Below are positions 17,312-24,922 of a DNA stretch of 64,000 bases, piece by piece. The notes under the pieces are model-generated. The model searched no databases. It was not told the origin of the DNA and saw only the letters and a program-made list of their open reading frames with translations. Made by a program: the position numbers and the translations under genes. Numbering within the stretch: position 1 is the first letter of the stretch; each line of letters begins with the position of its first letter. The stretch lies in assembly GCA_048267305.1 (NCBI GenBank), contig JBLWXT010000003.1, forward strand, positions 163,037 through 227,036, read 5' to 3'. The stretch is from Owenweeksia sp048267305. Its GTDB lineage: Bacteria > Bacteroidota > Bacteroidia > Flavobacteriales > Schleiferiaceae.

Positions 17312-17349
17312 TATCTTTGTTTAACATTGGTGATCTAATCATAAACAAA
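17312..17349 (+). promoter_or_regulatory. Promoter and candidate operator of the MerR-B12 regulator
   Basis: TATCTTTG (17312-17319) matches the Bacteroidota -7 consensus TAnnTTTG exactly. Overlapping it is TTTGTTTAAC (17316-17325). An imperfect opposite half (TAAACAAA, 17342-17349) follows. The same 10-mer recurs on the sigma-factor promoter at 18381. I see no good -33 element. It could be autoregulatory. Confidence 0.6.
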
Positions 17350-17373
17350 AGAATTGCACAAAAAAACACTTCT

Positions 17374-18267
17374 ATGAAAAAAACTTATTCCATAAAGGAT
17401 CTTGAACTTATCTCGGGAATTAAAGCTCATACGATAAGAATGTGGGAAAGTCGATATAACTTAATTAGTCCGCAACGCACTTCCACCAACATCAGATATT
17501 ATACTGATGATGACGTAAAAAAACTCATCAATGTGTCGGTGGTTATAAAAAATGGAATGAAGATTAGCCAGGCTGCTAAGCTTACCGATGATGAATTGTT
17601 GTCTTCGGTATCGGGTATTGACAGGTATCTGGATAATTTTGAGAGTCAGAGGAAAAGGCTGAAAGTGGCAATGATGGAATATGATGAGGCTTCAATGAAC
17701 AACATCATCAACTCGTGCCTCATTAAATACGGAACGGTGGAAACCCTGGATGGGATACTCGGGCCATTTATCAATGAAATAGGATTTCTTTGGCAAACAA
17801 ATGTTATTGGGGTGGGGCATGAGCACTTTGTTTCAAATGTGTTGAAAATGAAGATGTTCTCTTTGCTTGACCATGTGAGCGCTCCATTTTTACCTTCCGC
17901 CCCCGGGGTTATTTTCTTTCTGCCTTCAGGCGAGTTGCACGAGCTGAGTTTACTCTATTTATGTTATCACTTTAAGAGGGCAGGTTATAGGACATTGTAT
18001 CTCGGGCAGGATGTTCCTCTGGAGTATGTGGCTGAGGTTTCGGACAAATTCGTCCCTCAATATTTGGTTTCAATCTTTACAACACAACCCCATTTTGAAG
18101 ACCTCGATTTTTATTTTGATAGGATTGAGGACTTGTTTAATAAAGGGGAAGTAAAGTTTCTACTCACAGGATTGCAATTATTGGATAAAAAGGCTAAGCC
18201 GAAATCGGCTGGTGTTGAGGTGTTTGACTGTGTGGATGATCTTAAGTCTGCTTTTTTGCGTAAGTGA
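17374..18267 (+). CDS. CarH/LitR-type MerR regulator with B12-binding domain
   Basis: 297 aa from the ATG at 17374. An upstream alternative start at 17299 would read through the promoter. N-terminal MerR winged helix (YSIKDLELISGIKAHTIRMW, then ESRYNL). A four-helix B12-binding-type domain carries W140-x9-E150-H151 (WQTNVIGVGHEH), the signature of light-sensing CarH proteins. A Rossmann cobalamin domain carries E187-L-H189-E-L-S (the cobalt-ligating His is kept, but the usual final Gly of ExHxxG is Ser) and YLGQDVP. The W-E-H-H spacing (10, 1 and 38 residues) is close to that of CarH. By family knowledge it represses carotenoid genes in the dark through adenosylcobalamin. The carotenoid genes are adjacent. 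Confidence 0.88.
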   Translation: MKKTYSIKDLELISGIKAHTIRMWESRYNLISPQRTSTNIRYYTDDDVKKLINVSVVIKNGMKISQAAKLTDDELLSSVSGIDRYLDNFESQRKRLKVAMMEYDEASMNNIINSCLIKYGTVETLDGILGPFINEIGFLWQTNVIGVGHEHFVSNVLKMKMFSLLDHVSAPFLPSAPGVIFFLPSGELHELSLLYLCYHFKRAGYRTLYLGQDVPLEYVAEVSDKFVPQYLVSIFTTQPHFEDLDFYFDRIEDLFNKGEVKFLLTGLQLLDKKAKPKSAGVEVFDCVDDLKSAFLRK

Positions 18268-18370
18268 GTTTAAAAGGTTTTTGTAAAACGCGGACTGGTG
18301 TTTGACCTGTGGAGCGGTGTAAGGAGTTCAGTACAAAAAAAAATATTTGTGATCCTTTCTTTTTTAATAT

Positions 18371-18415
18371 GTTAAAATATTTTGTTTAACTTTGAGCCTT
18401 CAATTGTTAAACAAA
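18371..18415 (+). promoter_or_regulatory. ECF/carotenoid operon promoter with perfect inverted-repeat operator
   Basis: The -7 element TAACTTTG (18387-18394) overlaps the left arm of a perfect 10-bp inverted repeat: TTTGTTTAAC (18381-18390) and GTTAAACAAA (18406-18415), 15-base spacer. A further half-site GTTAAA lies at 18371-18376. The repeat covers the expected start point, a repressor-like position, and its arm is identical to the word at the regulator's own promoter. Confidence 0.7.
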
Positions 18416-18432
18416 TTTAAAACCACCATCAC

Positions 18433-18936
18433 ATGTCAGAGTCAGAATTTGGTACAATGATTTTAACCCATCAGAGTTTTCTTCAACAATTGGCCTTAAA
18501 GCTTACAAGAGATTCAGAGGAATCTGATGACTTAATGCAGGAGACATTTTTTAAAGCCTTAAAAAATCAGGATAAGTTTCAGCAGGGCACCAATATCAAG
18601 GGTTGGCTGTACACTATTATGAAAAACACTTTCATAAATGCTTATCGTAAACGGAAAAACCAGAATACTTTTGTTGACGAAACGGATAACAAGTATTTTA
18701 TCAATCTTGGAGAATCCGAAAAAACTGTTCAAACGGATGCGTCTATTGATAGGGAGTACATGATGAACCGGATTAATGAGGTTGAAAGAACTTATGTAGA
18801 AACCTTCATGATGTATTACAATGGATATAAGTATGAAGAGATAGCTGAGATACTTGGAATTCCACTTGGCACAGTGAAAAGCCGTATATTTCTTGCCCGC
18901 AGGAAAATGATGGATAAATTGCAGGATTACCGATAA
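18433..18936 (+). CDS. ECF-type RNA polymerase sigma factor
   Basis: 167 aa. Region 2 (LALKLTRDSEESDDLMQETF, then FKALKNQDKFQ...IKGWLYTIMKNTFINAYRK) and region 4 (VETFMMYYNGYKYEEIAEIL, then GIPLGTVKSRIFLARRKM) form the standard two-domain ECF protein. No anti-sigma gene is adjacent, which points to transcriptional control, here by the candidate operator 20-50 bases upstream. It ends 14 bases before crtI, so it is probably the first gene of the carotenoid operon. Its targets are unknown. Confidence 0.92.
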   Translation: MSESEFGTMILTHQSFLQQLALKLTRDSEESDDLMQETFFKALKNQDKFQQGTNIKGWLYTIMKNTFINAYRKRKNQNTFVDETDNKYFINLGESEKTVQTDASIDREYMMNRINEVERTYVETFMMYYNGYKYEEIAEILGIPLGTVKSRIFLARRKMMDKLQDYR

Positions 18937-18950
18937 ATGAAAAGTTTTTG

Positions 18951-20438
18951 ATGACAAAAAGGGTTATTGTAATTGGGGCAGGCTTTGCCGGTCTTTCAGC
19001 AGCCACAAACCTTGCTCACAGGGGTTTTGATGTTACATTAATTGAGAAGAACGACCAGCCCGGTGGACGGGCTCGGTCGTTTTCTGTTGATGGATATACC
19101 TTTGATATGGGGCCTAGCTGGTACTGGATGCCGGATGTTTTTGAAAACTACTTTTCAGTTTTTGGAAAAAAAGTTTCCGACTACTATCACCTCACCCGAT
19201 TGGATCCTTCCTACCGCGTTTATTTTGGAGAAAATGACTTTGTAGATCTGCCCGCTAGCTTACAAAGGCTGTATTCTCTTTTTAATGAAATTGAGCCCGG
19301 AAGCGGAGCAAAGCTTGAAAGCTTTATTGCTGAATCTGCCTATAAGTACGAAACGGGTATGAAGGATTTGGTATATATGCCCGGGAGAAAACTTACAGAG
19401 CTGGCAGACATGCGTATTGTGAAGGGGCTGTTTCAGTTGCACCTCCTAAAATCCATGCGCTCCTACGTGCATTCACACTTCCAAAATGAAAGGCTTCGCC
19501 AAATAGTTGAATTTCCAATTCTCTTTTTAGGTGGTACTCCGCAAAACACACCAGCCCTTTATAGCTTAATGAATTATGCGGATATGGCCTTAGGTACATG
19601 GTATCCGGATGGAGGTATGCATGAAATTGTGAAGGCCATGGTGAGTTTGGCTAAGGAGAAGGGAGTGCGGATTTTGATGAATCAGGAGGTGAAATCCTTT
19701 GAGTTTGAAAATAATGAGATAAGTGCAGTTGTAACGGATGATCAAAGGTTTGAGGCGGATGTTGTTGTAGCAGGAGCTGACTATCACCACGTGGAGCAAA
19801 ATCTGCTACCAGAAAAATTCAGACAATATTCAGCAGGATACTGGGATAAGAGAAAGATGGCCCCATCAAGCCTCCTGTTTTATTTGGGAGTAAATAAAAA
19901 GTTAAAGGGATTATTACATCATACTTTGTTTTTTGATGCCAACTTTGACGAGCATGCGGAGGAAATCTACAAAAATCCAAAGTGGCCAACCAAGCCTTTA
20001 TTCTATGTGTCATGTACGTCCAAGAGTGATGCAAGTGTGGCACCAGAAGGATGTGAAAATATATTTTTATTGATGCCAGTTGCCCCTGATCTCAATGATG
20101 ATATCTTTACCCGCGAAAAGTATTATGAGCTAATGATGGACAGGCTGGAGGCACTTAGCGGGGAGAATATCAGGGATTTTGTGGTTTATAAGAAATCATA
20201 TGCCCAAAAGGATTTCGTTAGTGATTATCACTCTTTTAAAGGTAATGCCTATGGGCTGGCCAATACATTAACTCAAACAGCTATCTTAAAGCCTGGAATG
20301 AAAAGTAAAAAGGTGGATAACCTTTATTATGCAGGGCAGCTTACCGTTCCTGGGCCGGGAGTGCCGCCAGCTCTCATATCCGGACAGGTTGTGGCATTGG
20401 AGGTGGAGAAGGAACAACTAAAAAAACAGCGTGTATGA
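18951..20438 (+). CDS. crtI: Phytoene desaturase (CrtI family)
   Basis: 495 aa from the ATG at 18951. The in-frame TTG just before it is not needed. An N-terminal FAD-binding dinucleotide fold (VIVIGAGFAGLSAATNLA, then EKNDQPGGRA) and the C-terminal signature NLYYAGQLTVPGPGVPPALI identify the CrtI family, with FDMGPSWYWMPDVFE near residue 55. It converts phytoene to lycopene-type polyenes, membrane-associated. It overlaps crtB by four bases. Other CrtI-like activities (e.g. saturase, ketolase) cannot be excluded, but the neighbouring crtB supports desaturase. Confidence 0.93.
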   Translation: MTKRVIVIGAGFAGLSAATNLAHRGFDVTLIEKNDQPGGRARSFSVDGYTFDMGPSWYWMPDVFENYFSVFGKKVSDYYHLTRLDPSYRVYFGENDFVDLPASLQRLYSLFNEIEPGSGAKLESFIAESAYKYETGMKDLVYMPGRKLTELADMRIVKGLFQLHLLKSMRSYVHSHFQNERLRQIVEFPILFLGGTPQNTPALYSLMNYADMALGTWYPDGGMHEIVKAMVSLAKEKGVRILMNQEVKSFEFENNEISAVVTDDQRFEADVVVAGADYHHVEQNLLPEKFRQYSAGYWDKRKMAPSSLLFYLGVNKKLKGLLHHTLFFDANFDEHAEEIYKNPKWPTKPLFYVSCTSKSDASVAPEGCENIFLLMPVAPDLNDDIFTREKYYELMMDRLEALSGENIRDFVVYKKSYAQKDFVSDYHSFKGNAYGLANTLTQTAILKPGMKSKKVDNLYYAGQLTVPGPGVPPALISGQVVALEVEKEQLKKQRV

Positions 20439-21274
20439 AGGAACTTTTTGATAGGATTTCCGAACGATCGAGTATGATAGTGACTAAGTCCTACAGCACA
20501 TCCTTTTCACTGGGAATTATGCTGTTGGATAGAAGTATGCATACTCCCATTTACGCTATTTATGGCTTTGTGCGTTTTGCGGATGAAATAGTAGATACTT
20601 TTCATGATTACGATAAAAAGTACCTGCTTGAAGATTTTAGGCGCCAAACTTATGATGCCATTGAAAGAGGTATAAGCCTCAATCCAATATTAAATTCATT
20701 TCAGCATGCTGTAAACGAGTATAAAATTGACCATGAACTAATCGAAACTTTTTTGAATAGTATGGAAATGGATATTAATCCTGCTGAAAGCTACAGCCAA
20801 AAGCTATATGAAAAGTATATCTTAGGTTCGGCAGAGGTTGTAGGTTTAATGTGCCTAAAGGTATTTTGTACAGGTGATCAGCTAATGTATGACAAGTTAA
20901 AGTTTGAAGCCATGAAGTTGGGTTCGGCTTTCCAAAAAATAAACTTCCTGCGCGATCTTAAGGCCGATTACTATCATTTGGGGCGAGTGTACTTCCCCGG
21001 AGTGGATATGGACGAATTTGACGATACCATTAAGGCGCAGATTGAACACGACATTGAAAAAGACTTTCGCACGGGTTATGAAGGGATCCTTAAATTACCC
21101 AAAAAGGCGCGTTTTGGAGTGTATGTGGCCTATGTATACTACTACGCACTTTTCCAGCGAATTAAAGCAACACCAGCGGATGTGATTCTTGAAAAGCGCA
21201 TTCGAATATCTAATCGAAATAAATATGGCTTATTGGTAAGTTCTTATCTTAAGCACAGTTTTAATCTACTTTAA
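20435..21274 (+). CDS. crtB: Phytoene synthase
   Basis: 279 aa. Head-to-head prenyltransferase with both Asp-rich sites: D50-E-I-V-D54 in FVRFADEIVDTFHD and D174-L-K-A-D178 in FLRDLKADYYHLGRVYFP. It joins two geranylgeranyl diphosphates. It is coupled to crtI by an ATGA overlap and followed after 14 bases by idi. No lycopene cyclase or hydroxylase gene is present in the window, so the final carotenoid must depend on genes elsewhere. Confidence 0.94.
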   Translation: MKELFDRISERSSMIVTKSYSTSFSLGIMLLDRSMHTPIYAIYGFVRFADEIVDTFHDYDKKYLLEDFRRQTYDAIERGISLNPILNSFQHAVNEYKIDHELIETFLNSMEMDINPAESYSQKLYEKYILGSAEVVGLMCLKVFCTGDQLMYDKLKFEAMKLGSAFQKINFLRDLKADYYHLGRVYFPGVDMDEFDDTIKAQIEHDIEKDFRTGYEGILKLPKKARFGVYVAYVYYYALFQRIKATPADVILEKRIRISNRNKYGLLVSSYLKHSFNLL

Positions 21275-21288
21275 GCACACCCAAAATC

Positions 21289-21816
21289 ATGGAAGAAAAT
21301 GTTATCCTGGTTGACGAAAGAGATAACAAGTTAGGGCTGATGGAAAAAATGGAAGCCCATGAAAAAGGACTTTTACATCGTGCTTTCTCAGTATTTGTTG
21401 TAAACTCAAGTGGCGAACTTATGATGCAGCAAAGAGCTTTGCATAAGTATCATTCAGGAGGCTTATGGACTAATACCTGCTGCAGTCATCCCCGGGATGG
21501 CGAAACCACTGAAGAGGCCGCACATAGAAGACTTCAGGAAGAAATGGGCTTCGATTGTGAGATTCGTAAAATGTTTCATTTTATATACAAGGCCGAACTC
21601 GATCTGGGAATGACTGAGCATGAGCTTGATCACCTGTATATTGGTTTTTATAATGGCATACCACAGCTTAATAAAGAAGAAGCGGCTGACTGGAAGTGGA
21701 TGTCTATTGAGGAGGTGGAAGCCGATTTAGTGGAACGTCCCCAAAATTATACCGAGTGGTTTAAGATAATTTTTGCGCGTTTTGTTGACGCCACTAAAAA
21801 ACCTATGCAATGGTAA
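21289..21816 (+). CDS. idi: Isopentenyl-diphosphate delta-isomerase, type 1
   Basis: 175 aa Nudix-fold enzyme interconverting IPP and DMAPP. Active-site Cys in NTCCSHPRDGE, catalytic Glu in TEHELDHLYIG, Nudix-like helix HRRLQEEMGFDC. Type 1 isomerase fits with the mevalonate-pathway genes at 30892-33137. It sits in the carotenoid operon and overlaps the following pterin gene by seven bases. Confidence 0.95.
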   Translation: MEENVILVDERDNKLGLMEKMEAHEKGLLHRAFSVFVVNSSGELMMQQRALHKYHSGGLWTNTCCSHPRDGETTEEAAHRRLQEEMGFDCEIRKMFHFIYKAELDLGMTEHELDHLYIGFYNGIPQLNKEEAADWKWMSIEEVEADLVERPQNYTEWFKIIFARFVDATKKPMQW

Positions 21817-22217
21817 CGGTTAGCCGGCATGCGCACTTTAACGCAGCTCATCGACTATACAACCCAAACTGGGATGATGCGAGGAATGAGGAGGTATTTG
21901 GGAAATGTAGCAACCCAAGTTATCACGGTCATAATTATGAATTGATTGTTTCTGTAACTGGACAGGTAGATCCCGTTACAGGTTTTGTGATGGATCTTAA
22001 ATTACTCGCAGATCTTATTGAGGAGAAAATTGAGGATAAATTTGATCACAAGAACCTCAATGAACAGGTGGAAGAGTTTAAAGACTTAAATCCCACTGCT
22101 GAGAATATCTGTATTGTTATTTACAACATATTGCGCGCAGAGCTCAAACCTGCCCTGAAGCTAAAGGTTACTCTGTATGAAACTCCACGCAATTTTGTGG
22201 AGTATTCCGGAGATTAA
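21810..22217 (+). CDS. 6-pyruvoyl-tetrahydropterin synthase family, eukaryote-like form
   Basis: 135 aa. Zinc ligands His14 (FNAAHRLYNP), His39 and His41 (in CSNPSYHGHNYEL), catalytic Cys33 in FGKCSNP, then VDPVTGFVMDL, DHKNLNEQ, PTAENICI and LYETPRNFVEY. The wording FGKC-x-NP-x-x-HGHNY and GxVDPVTGxVMxL is that of animal-type PTPS, rather than the compact CxxxHGH of QueD. Either a biopterin-type cofactor or a queuosine/folate precursor could be the product. The location between idi and photolyase suggests a pterin used in light responses (inference). Confidence 0.85.
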   Translation: MVTVSRHAHFNAAHRLYNPNWDDARNEEVFGKCSNPSYHGHNYELIVSVTGQVDPVTGFVMDLKLLADLIEEKIEDKFDHKNLNEQVEEFKDLNPTAENICIVIYNILRAELKPALKLKVTLYETPRNFVEYSGD

Positions 22218-22292
22218 GGGCGCACCTTCATCTTTTTCTTCGCTAATTTCAATTATCCACTGAACTTTTTTTTCCCTGTGAGTTATGTATTC

Positions 22293-22988
22293 ATGGGTAA
22301 AAAAATAGTAGTAATTGGAGGGGGCTCTGGTATTGGAAGGCAAGTGGTTGATGATCTCATTTCAGAGGGGTATCATATAATTTCAGCTTCAAGAAACATA
22401 CTTTCAAGTTCAATGGTTGAAGGAGTGGAATCCCAAAAATTTGACGCCACTTCTCAGGATGAGCTGGCCCTGCCTGATGAACTTTCGGGCCTGGTTTATT
22501 GCCCGGGAACTATTAACCTCCGGCCCTTTAATAAAATCGGTATTGACGATATTCGTAATGAGTTTGAGGTAAATTATTTTGGAGCAGTAAAGGTTTTACA
22601 TCAATGTATAAATGCCTTGGTGAAAGGGAAGGGGAGTGTAGTTCTTTTTAGCACCGTAGCTGTGCAAACCGGTATGCCATATCACAGCTCCATAGCCTCT
22701 GCCAAAGGCGCTGTTGAGGGGCTTGCCCGCAGCCTGGCAGCAGAATACGCACCCAACGTGAGGTTTAATGTCATAGCTCCATCGCTTACTGATACTTCGC
22801 TTTCAGAAGGGCTTTTAAATAATGACAGGAAAAGGGAGGCAAATACACAAAGGCATCCGCTAAAAAAGATTGGTACTCCGGAAGATATTAGTAATTTAGT
22901 TACCTACCTTGTCACCCCGCGCTCTCAATGGGTTACGGGGCAAATATTCAAAATTGACGGAGGCATGTCCTCATTAAGACTTTTATAA
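22293..22988 (+). CDS. SDR-family protein lacking the usual catalytic Tyr
   Basis: I take the ATG at 22293 (MGKKIVVIGGGSGIGRQV). A GTG at 22278 is an alternative. About 231 aa. The cofactor loop GGGSGIG, LVYCPGTINLRPF and C-terminal MxSLRLL are SDR features. At the active site the motif reads MPYHSSIASAKGAVEG: the Lys of YxxxK is kept but Ile takes the Tyr position. It sits four bases before the flavin reductase-like gene and is in line with photolyase. Substrate unknown. Sepiapterin- or pteridine-reductase-like use is conceivable because of the pterin gene next door, but the missing Tyr argues for different chemistry. Confidence 0.82.
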   Translation: MGKKIVVIGGGSGIGRQVVDDLISEGYHIISASRNILSSSMVEGVESQKFDATSQDELALPDELSGLVYCPGTINLRPFNKIGIDDIRNEFEVNYFGAVKVLHQCINALVKGKGSVVLFSTVAVQTGMPYHSSIASAKGAVEGLARSLAAEYAPNVRFNVIAPSLTDTSLSEGLLNNDRKREANTQRHPLKKIGTPEDISNLVTYLVTPRSQWVTGQIFKIDGGMSSLRLL

Positions 22989-22991
22989 ACT

Positions 22992-23627
22992 ATGATACTT
23001 AGATACTTCAACTCTAAAAACTTTCAGGAGTGGGACCGGTTTTATCGCTCTAATTTTTTCAATTCTGTTGGCGGTTTTAAAAGCGTAAACCTCATTGGCA
23101 CGAGATCCTCAAAAGGGATAGCAAACCTCGGAGTGTTTTTTTCTGTTACTCATGTGGGTTCTACACCACCTTTACTTGGCGTGTTGTTTAGGGCCCCTAC
23201 CACTCCTCGCCACACCCTCGAAAATATTATCAATACTGGTTTCTTTACCATAAACTCCGTACAGGAAAAGGTTTTGGATAAAGCTCATCAGGCATCTGCT
23301 AAATATGAAGATGGCATTTCAGAATTTTATAAAATAGGTTTGCGTGAGTCTTATCACGGAGATTTTATTGCTCCCTATGTTGAGAGCAGTAGAGTAAAAA
23401 TAGGACTGAAGTTTGTTGAAAAACACGATATCCTCGCCAACGGAACCGTGTTTGTTGTGGGCGAAGTGGTGGAGTGCTGGGTAGATGGAGATGCCCTTGA
23501 TAAGGATGGGTTTGTTGACCATAGCGAAGTGGATAACCTTGCTGTTAACGGTCTGGACACATACTACGTGGCCAGGCAGGTGAAAAAGATGCCACGTGCT
23601 CAGCCGGATTCTCAAATTAAAAAATGA
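22992..23627 (+). CDS. Flavin reductase-like (FMN-binding split barrel) protein
   Basis: 211 aa. Flavoredoxin/flavin-reductase domain: SVGGFKSVNLIGTRSSKGIA, LGVFFSVTHVGSTPPLLGVL, NTGFFTINSV, and GEVVECWVDGDALDKDGFVD. The expected partners are FMN or FAD with NAD(P)H. It overlaps the photolyase start by four bases, so the two are translationally coupled, which suggests that it supplies reduced flavin or otherwise serves the photolyase (inference). Confidence 0.82.
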   Translation: MILRYFNSKNFQEWDRFYRSNFFNSVGGFKSVNLIGTRSSKGIANLGVFFSVTHVGSTPPLLGVLFRAPTTPRHTLENIINTGFFTINSVQEKVLDKAHQASAKYEDGISEFYKIGLRESYHGDFIAPYVESSRVKIGLKFVEKHDILANGTVFVVGEVVECWVDGDALDKDGFVDHSEVDNLAVNGLDTYYVARQVKKMPRAQPDSQIKK

Positions 23628-24922
23628 CGAAAGCCCCAGTATGTATTTTTTGGTTTAGAAGGGATTTAAGGCTTTTTGATAATGCTGGTTTGTACTATGC
23701 GCTCAAATCAGCTTACCCTGTATTGCCATTGTTTATTTTTGATAAGGAAATTCTTGATGAACTGCCGGCAGACGATTTACGGGTTCAGTTTATTCATCAG
23801 GAAGTGGCTGGCATTAAGGCCTCTTTGGAAGAGAGCCACGGCTCATCTCTCGCTGTAAAGTATGGTTTATCAAAAGATATTTTTAAGGAAATACTTAAAG
23901 TGTATAACGTTAAAACCGTTTTTACTAATAGAGACTACGAGCCCTATACACAAGGCAGGGATAAGGAAATCTACTCATTGTTAGAAGAAAATGGAGTTGA
24001 GTTTAAAGGGTATAAGGATCAGGTGATTTTTGACAAGGGCGAGGTATTAAAGGATGATGGTACGCCCTACACAGTTTATACACCTTACAGCAAAAAGTAT
24101 AAGCAAAAGCTCAGTAGCTTTTTTCTGAAGTCTTATCCATCTGCAAAATATCACACCAACTTTTTACAAATCTCGCCATTCTCTAATGTTGAATTAAAAA
24201 GCATGGGGTTTAAGGAGGTGGATACCAACTATCCGGAACGAATAGTAAGGGATGAGCTCATTGAACATTATCAGGAAACCAGAGATATACCTGCGCTAAA
24301 TGGTACTTCCAGGATTAGCCTGCACCTGCGTTTCGGAACGATTAGCATTAGGGAGCTCGCCCGTCAGGCGGGCGAGGGGAAATATTTTGATGAACTTATC
24401 TGGCGAGATTTTTACCAAATGATACTTTATCATTTTCCCAATACTGTTACCGAATCTTTTAAACCAAAGTATGATCATATTCCGTGGAGAAATAATGAAG
24501 CAGAGTTTGATAAATGGTGCAAGGGTAAAACCGGCTACCCCATGGTGGATGCCGGAATGCGGGAGTTAAACGAAACCGGTTTTATGCACAATAGGGTAAG
24601 GATGGTGGTGGCAAGTTTTCTCACCAAACACCTGCTGATTGACTGGCGTTGGGGGGAGGCTTACTTTGCTGAAAAGCTCCTTGACTATGACCAGGCTTCC
24701 AATGTGGGGGGCTGGCAATGGGCAGCGGGTAGTGGCGTAGATGCCGCACCCTATTTCAGGGTATTTAATCCAAAGCTTCAACTCGAGAGGTTTGATCCTG
24801 ACTGTAAATATGTAAAACAATGGGTGCCCGAATTTGGAACCAACCAATATCCCGAACCCATAGTTGATCATAAAGAGGCTCGCGAAAGAGCCCTTGCTAC
24901 TTACAAACAGGCACTTGCCTAA
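23624..24922 (+). CDS. phr: Deoxyribodipyrimidine photolyase (cryptochrome/photolyase family)
   Basis: 432 aa. N-terminal antenna domain (CIFWFRRDLRLFDNAGLYYA), FAD-binding helical domain with TSRISLHLRFGTISIREL, ELIWRDFYQMILYHFP, GYPMVDAGMRELNETGFMHN, RVRMVVASFLTKHL and YDQASNVGGWQWAAGSG. This is the class I CPD photolyase pattern, repairing UV lesions with blue light. It is the last gene of the light block. Its stop overlaps the convergent stop of the mannose-1-phosphate guanylyltransferase gene. A cryptochrome signalling role cannot be excluded. Confidence 0.93.
   Translation: MTKAPVCIFWFRRDLRLFDNAGLYYALKSAYPVLPLFIFDKEILDELPADDLRVQFIHQEVAGIKASLEESHGSSLAVKYGLSKDIFKEILKVYNVKTVFTNRDYEPYTQGRDKEIYSLLEENGVEFKGYKDQVIFDKGEVLKDDGTPYTVYTPYSKKYKQKLSSFFLKSYPSAKYHTNFLQISPFSNVELKSMGFKEVDTNYPERIVRDELIEHYQETRDIPALNGTSRISLHLRFGTISIRELARQAGEGKYFDELIWRDFYQMILYHFPNTVTESFKPKYDHIPWRNNEAEFDKWCKGKTGYPMVDAGMRELNETGFMHNRVRMVVASFLTKHLLIDWRWGEAYFAEKLLDYDQASNVGGWQWAAGSGVDAAPYFRVFNPKLQLERFDPDCKYVKQWVPEFGTNQYPEPIVDHKEARERALATYKQALA

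Noticed and set aside
18948..18950. TTG start of crtI
   Set aside because: An ATG follows immediately and the Rossmann motif begins just after it.
17374..24922. Complete carotenoid pathway in this block
   Set aside because: No lycopene cyclase, hydroxylase or ketolase gene is visible, so only desaturation to a lycopene-like product is supported.
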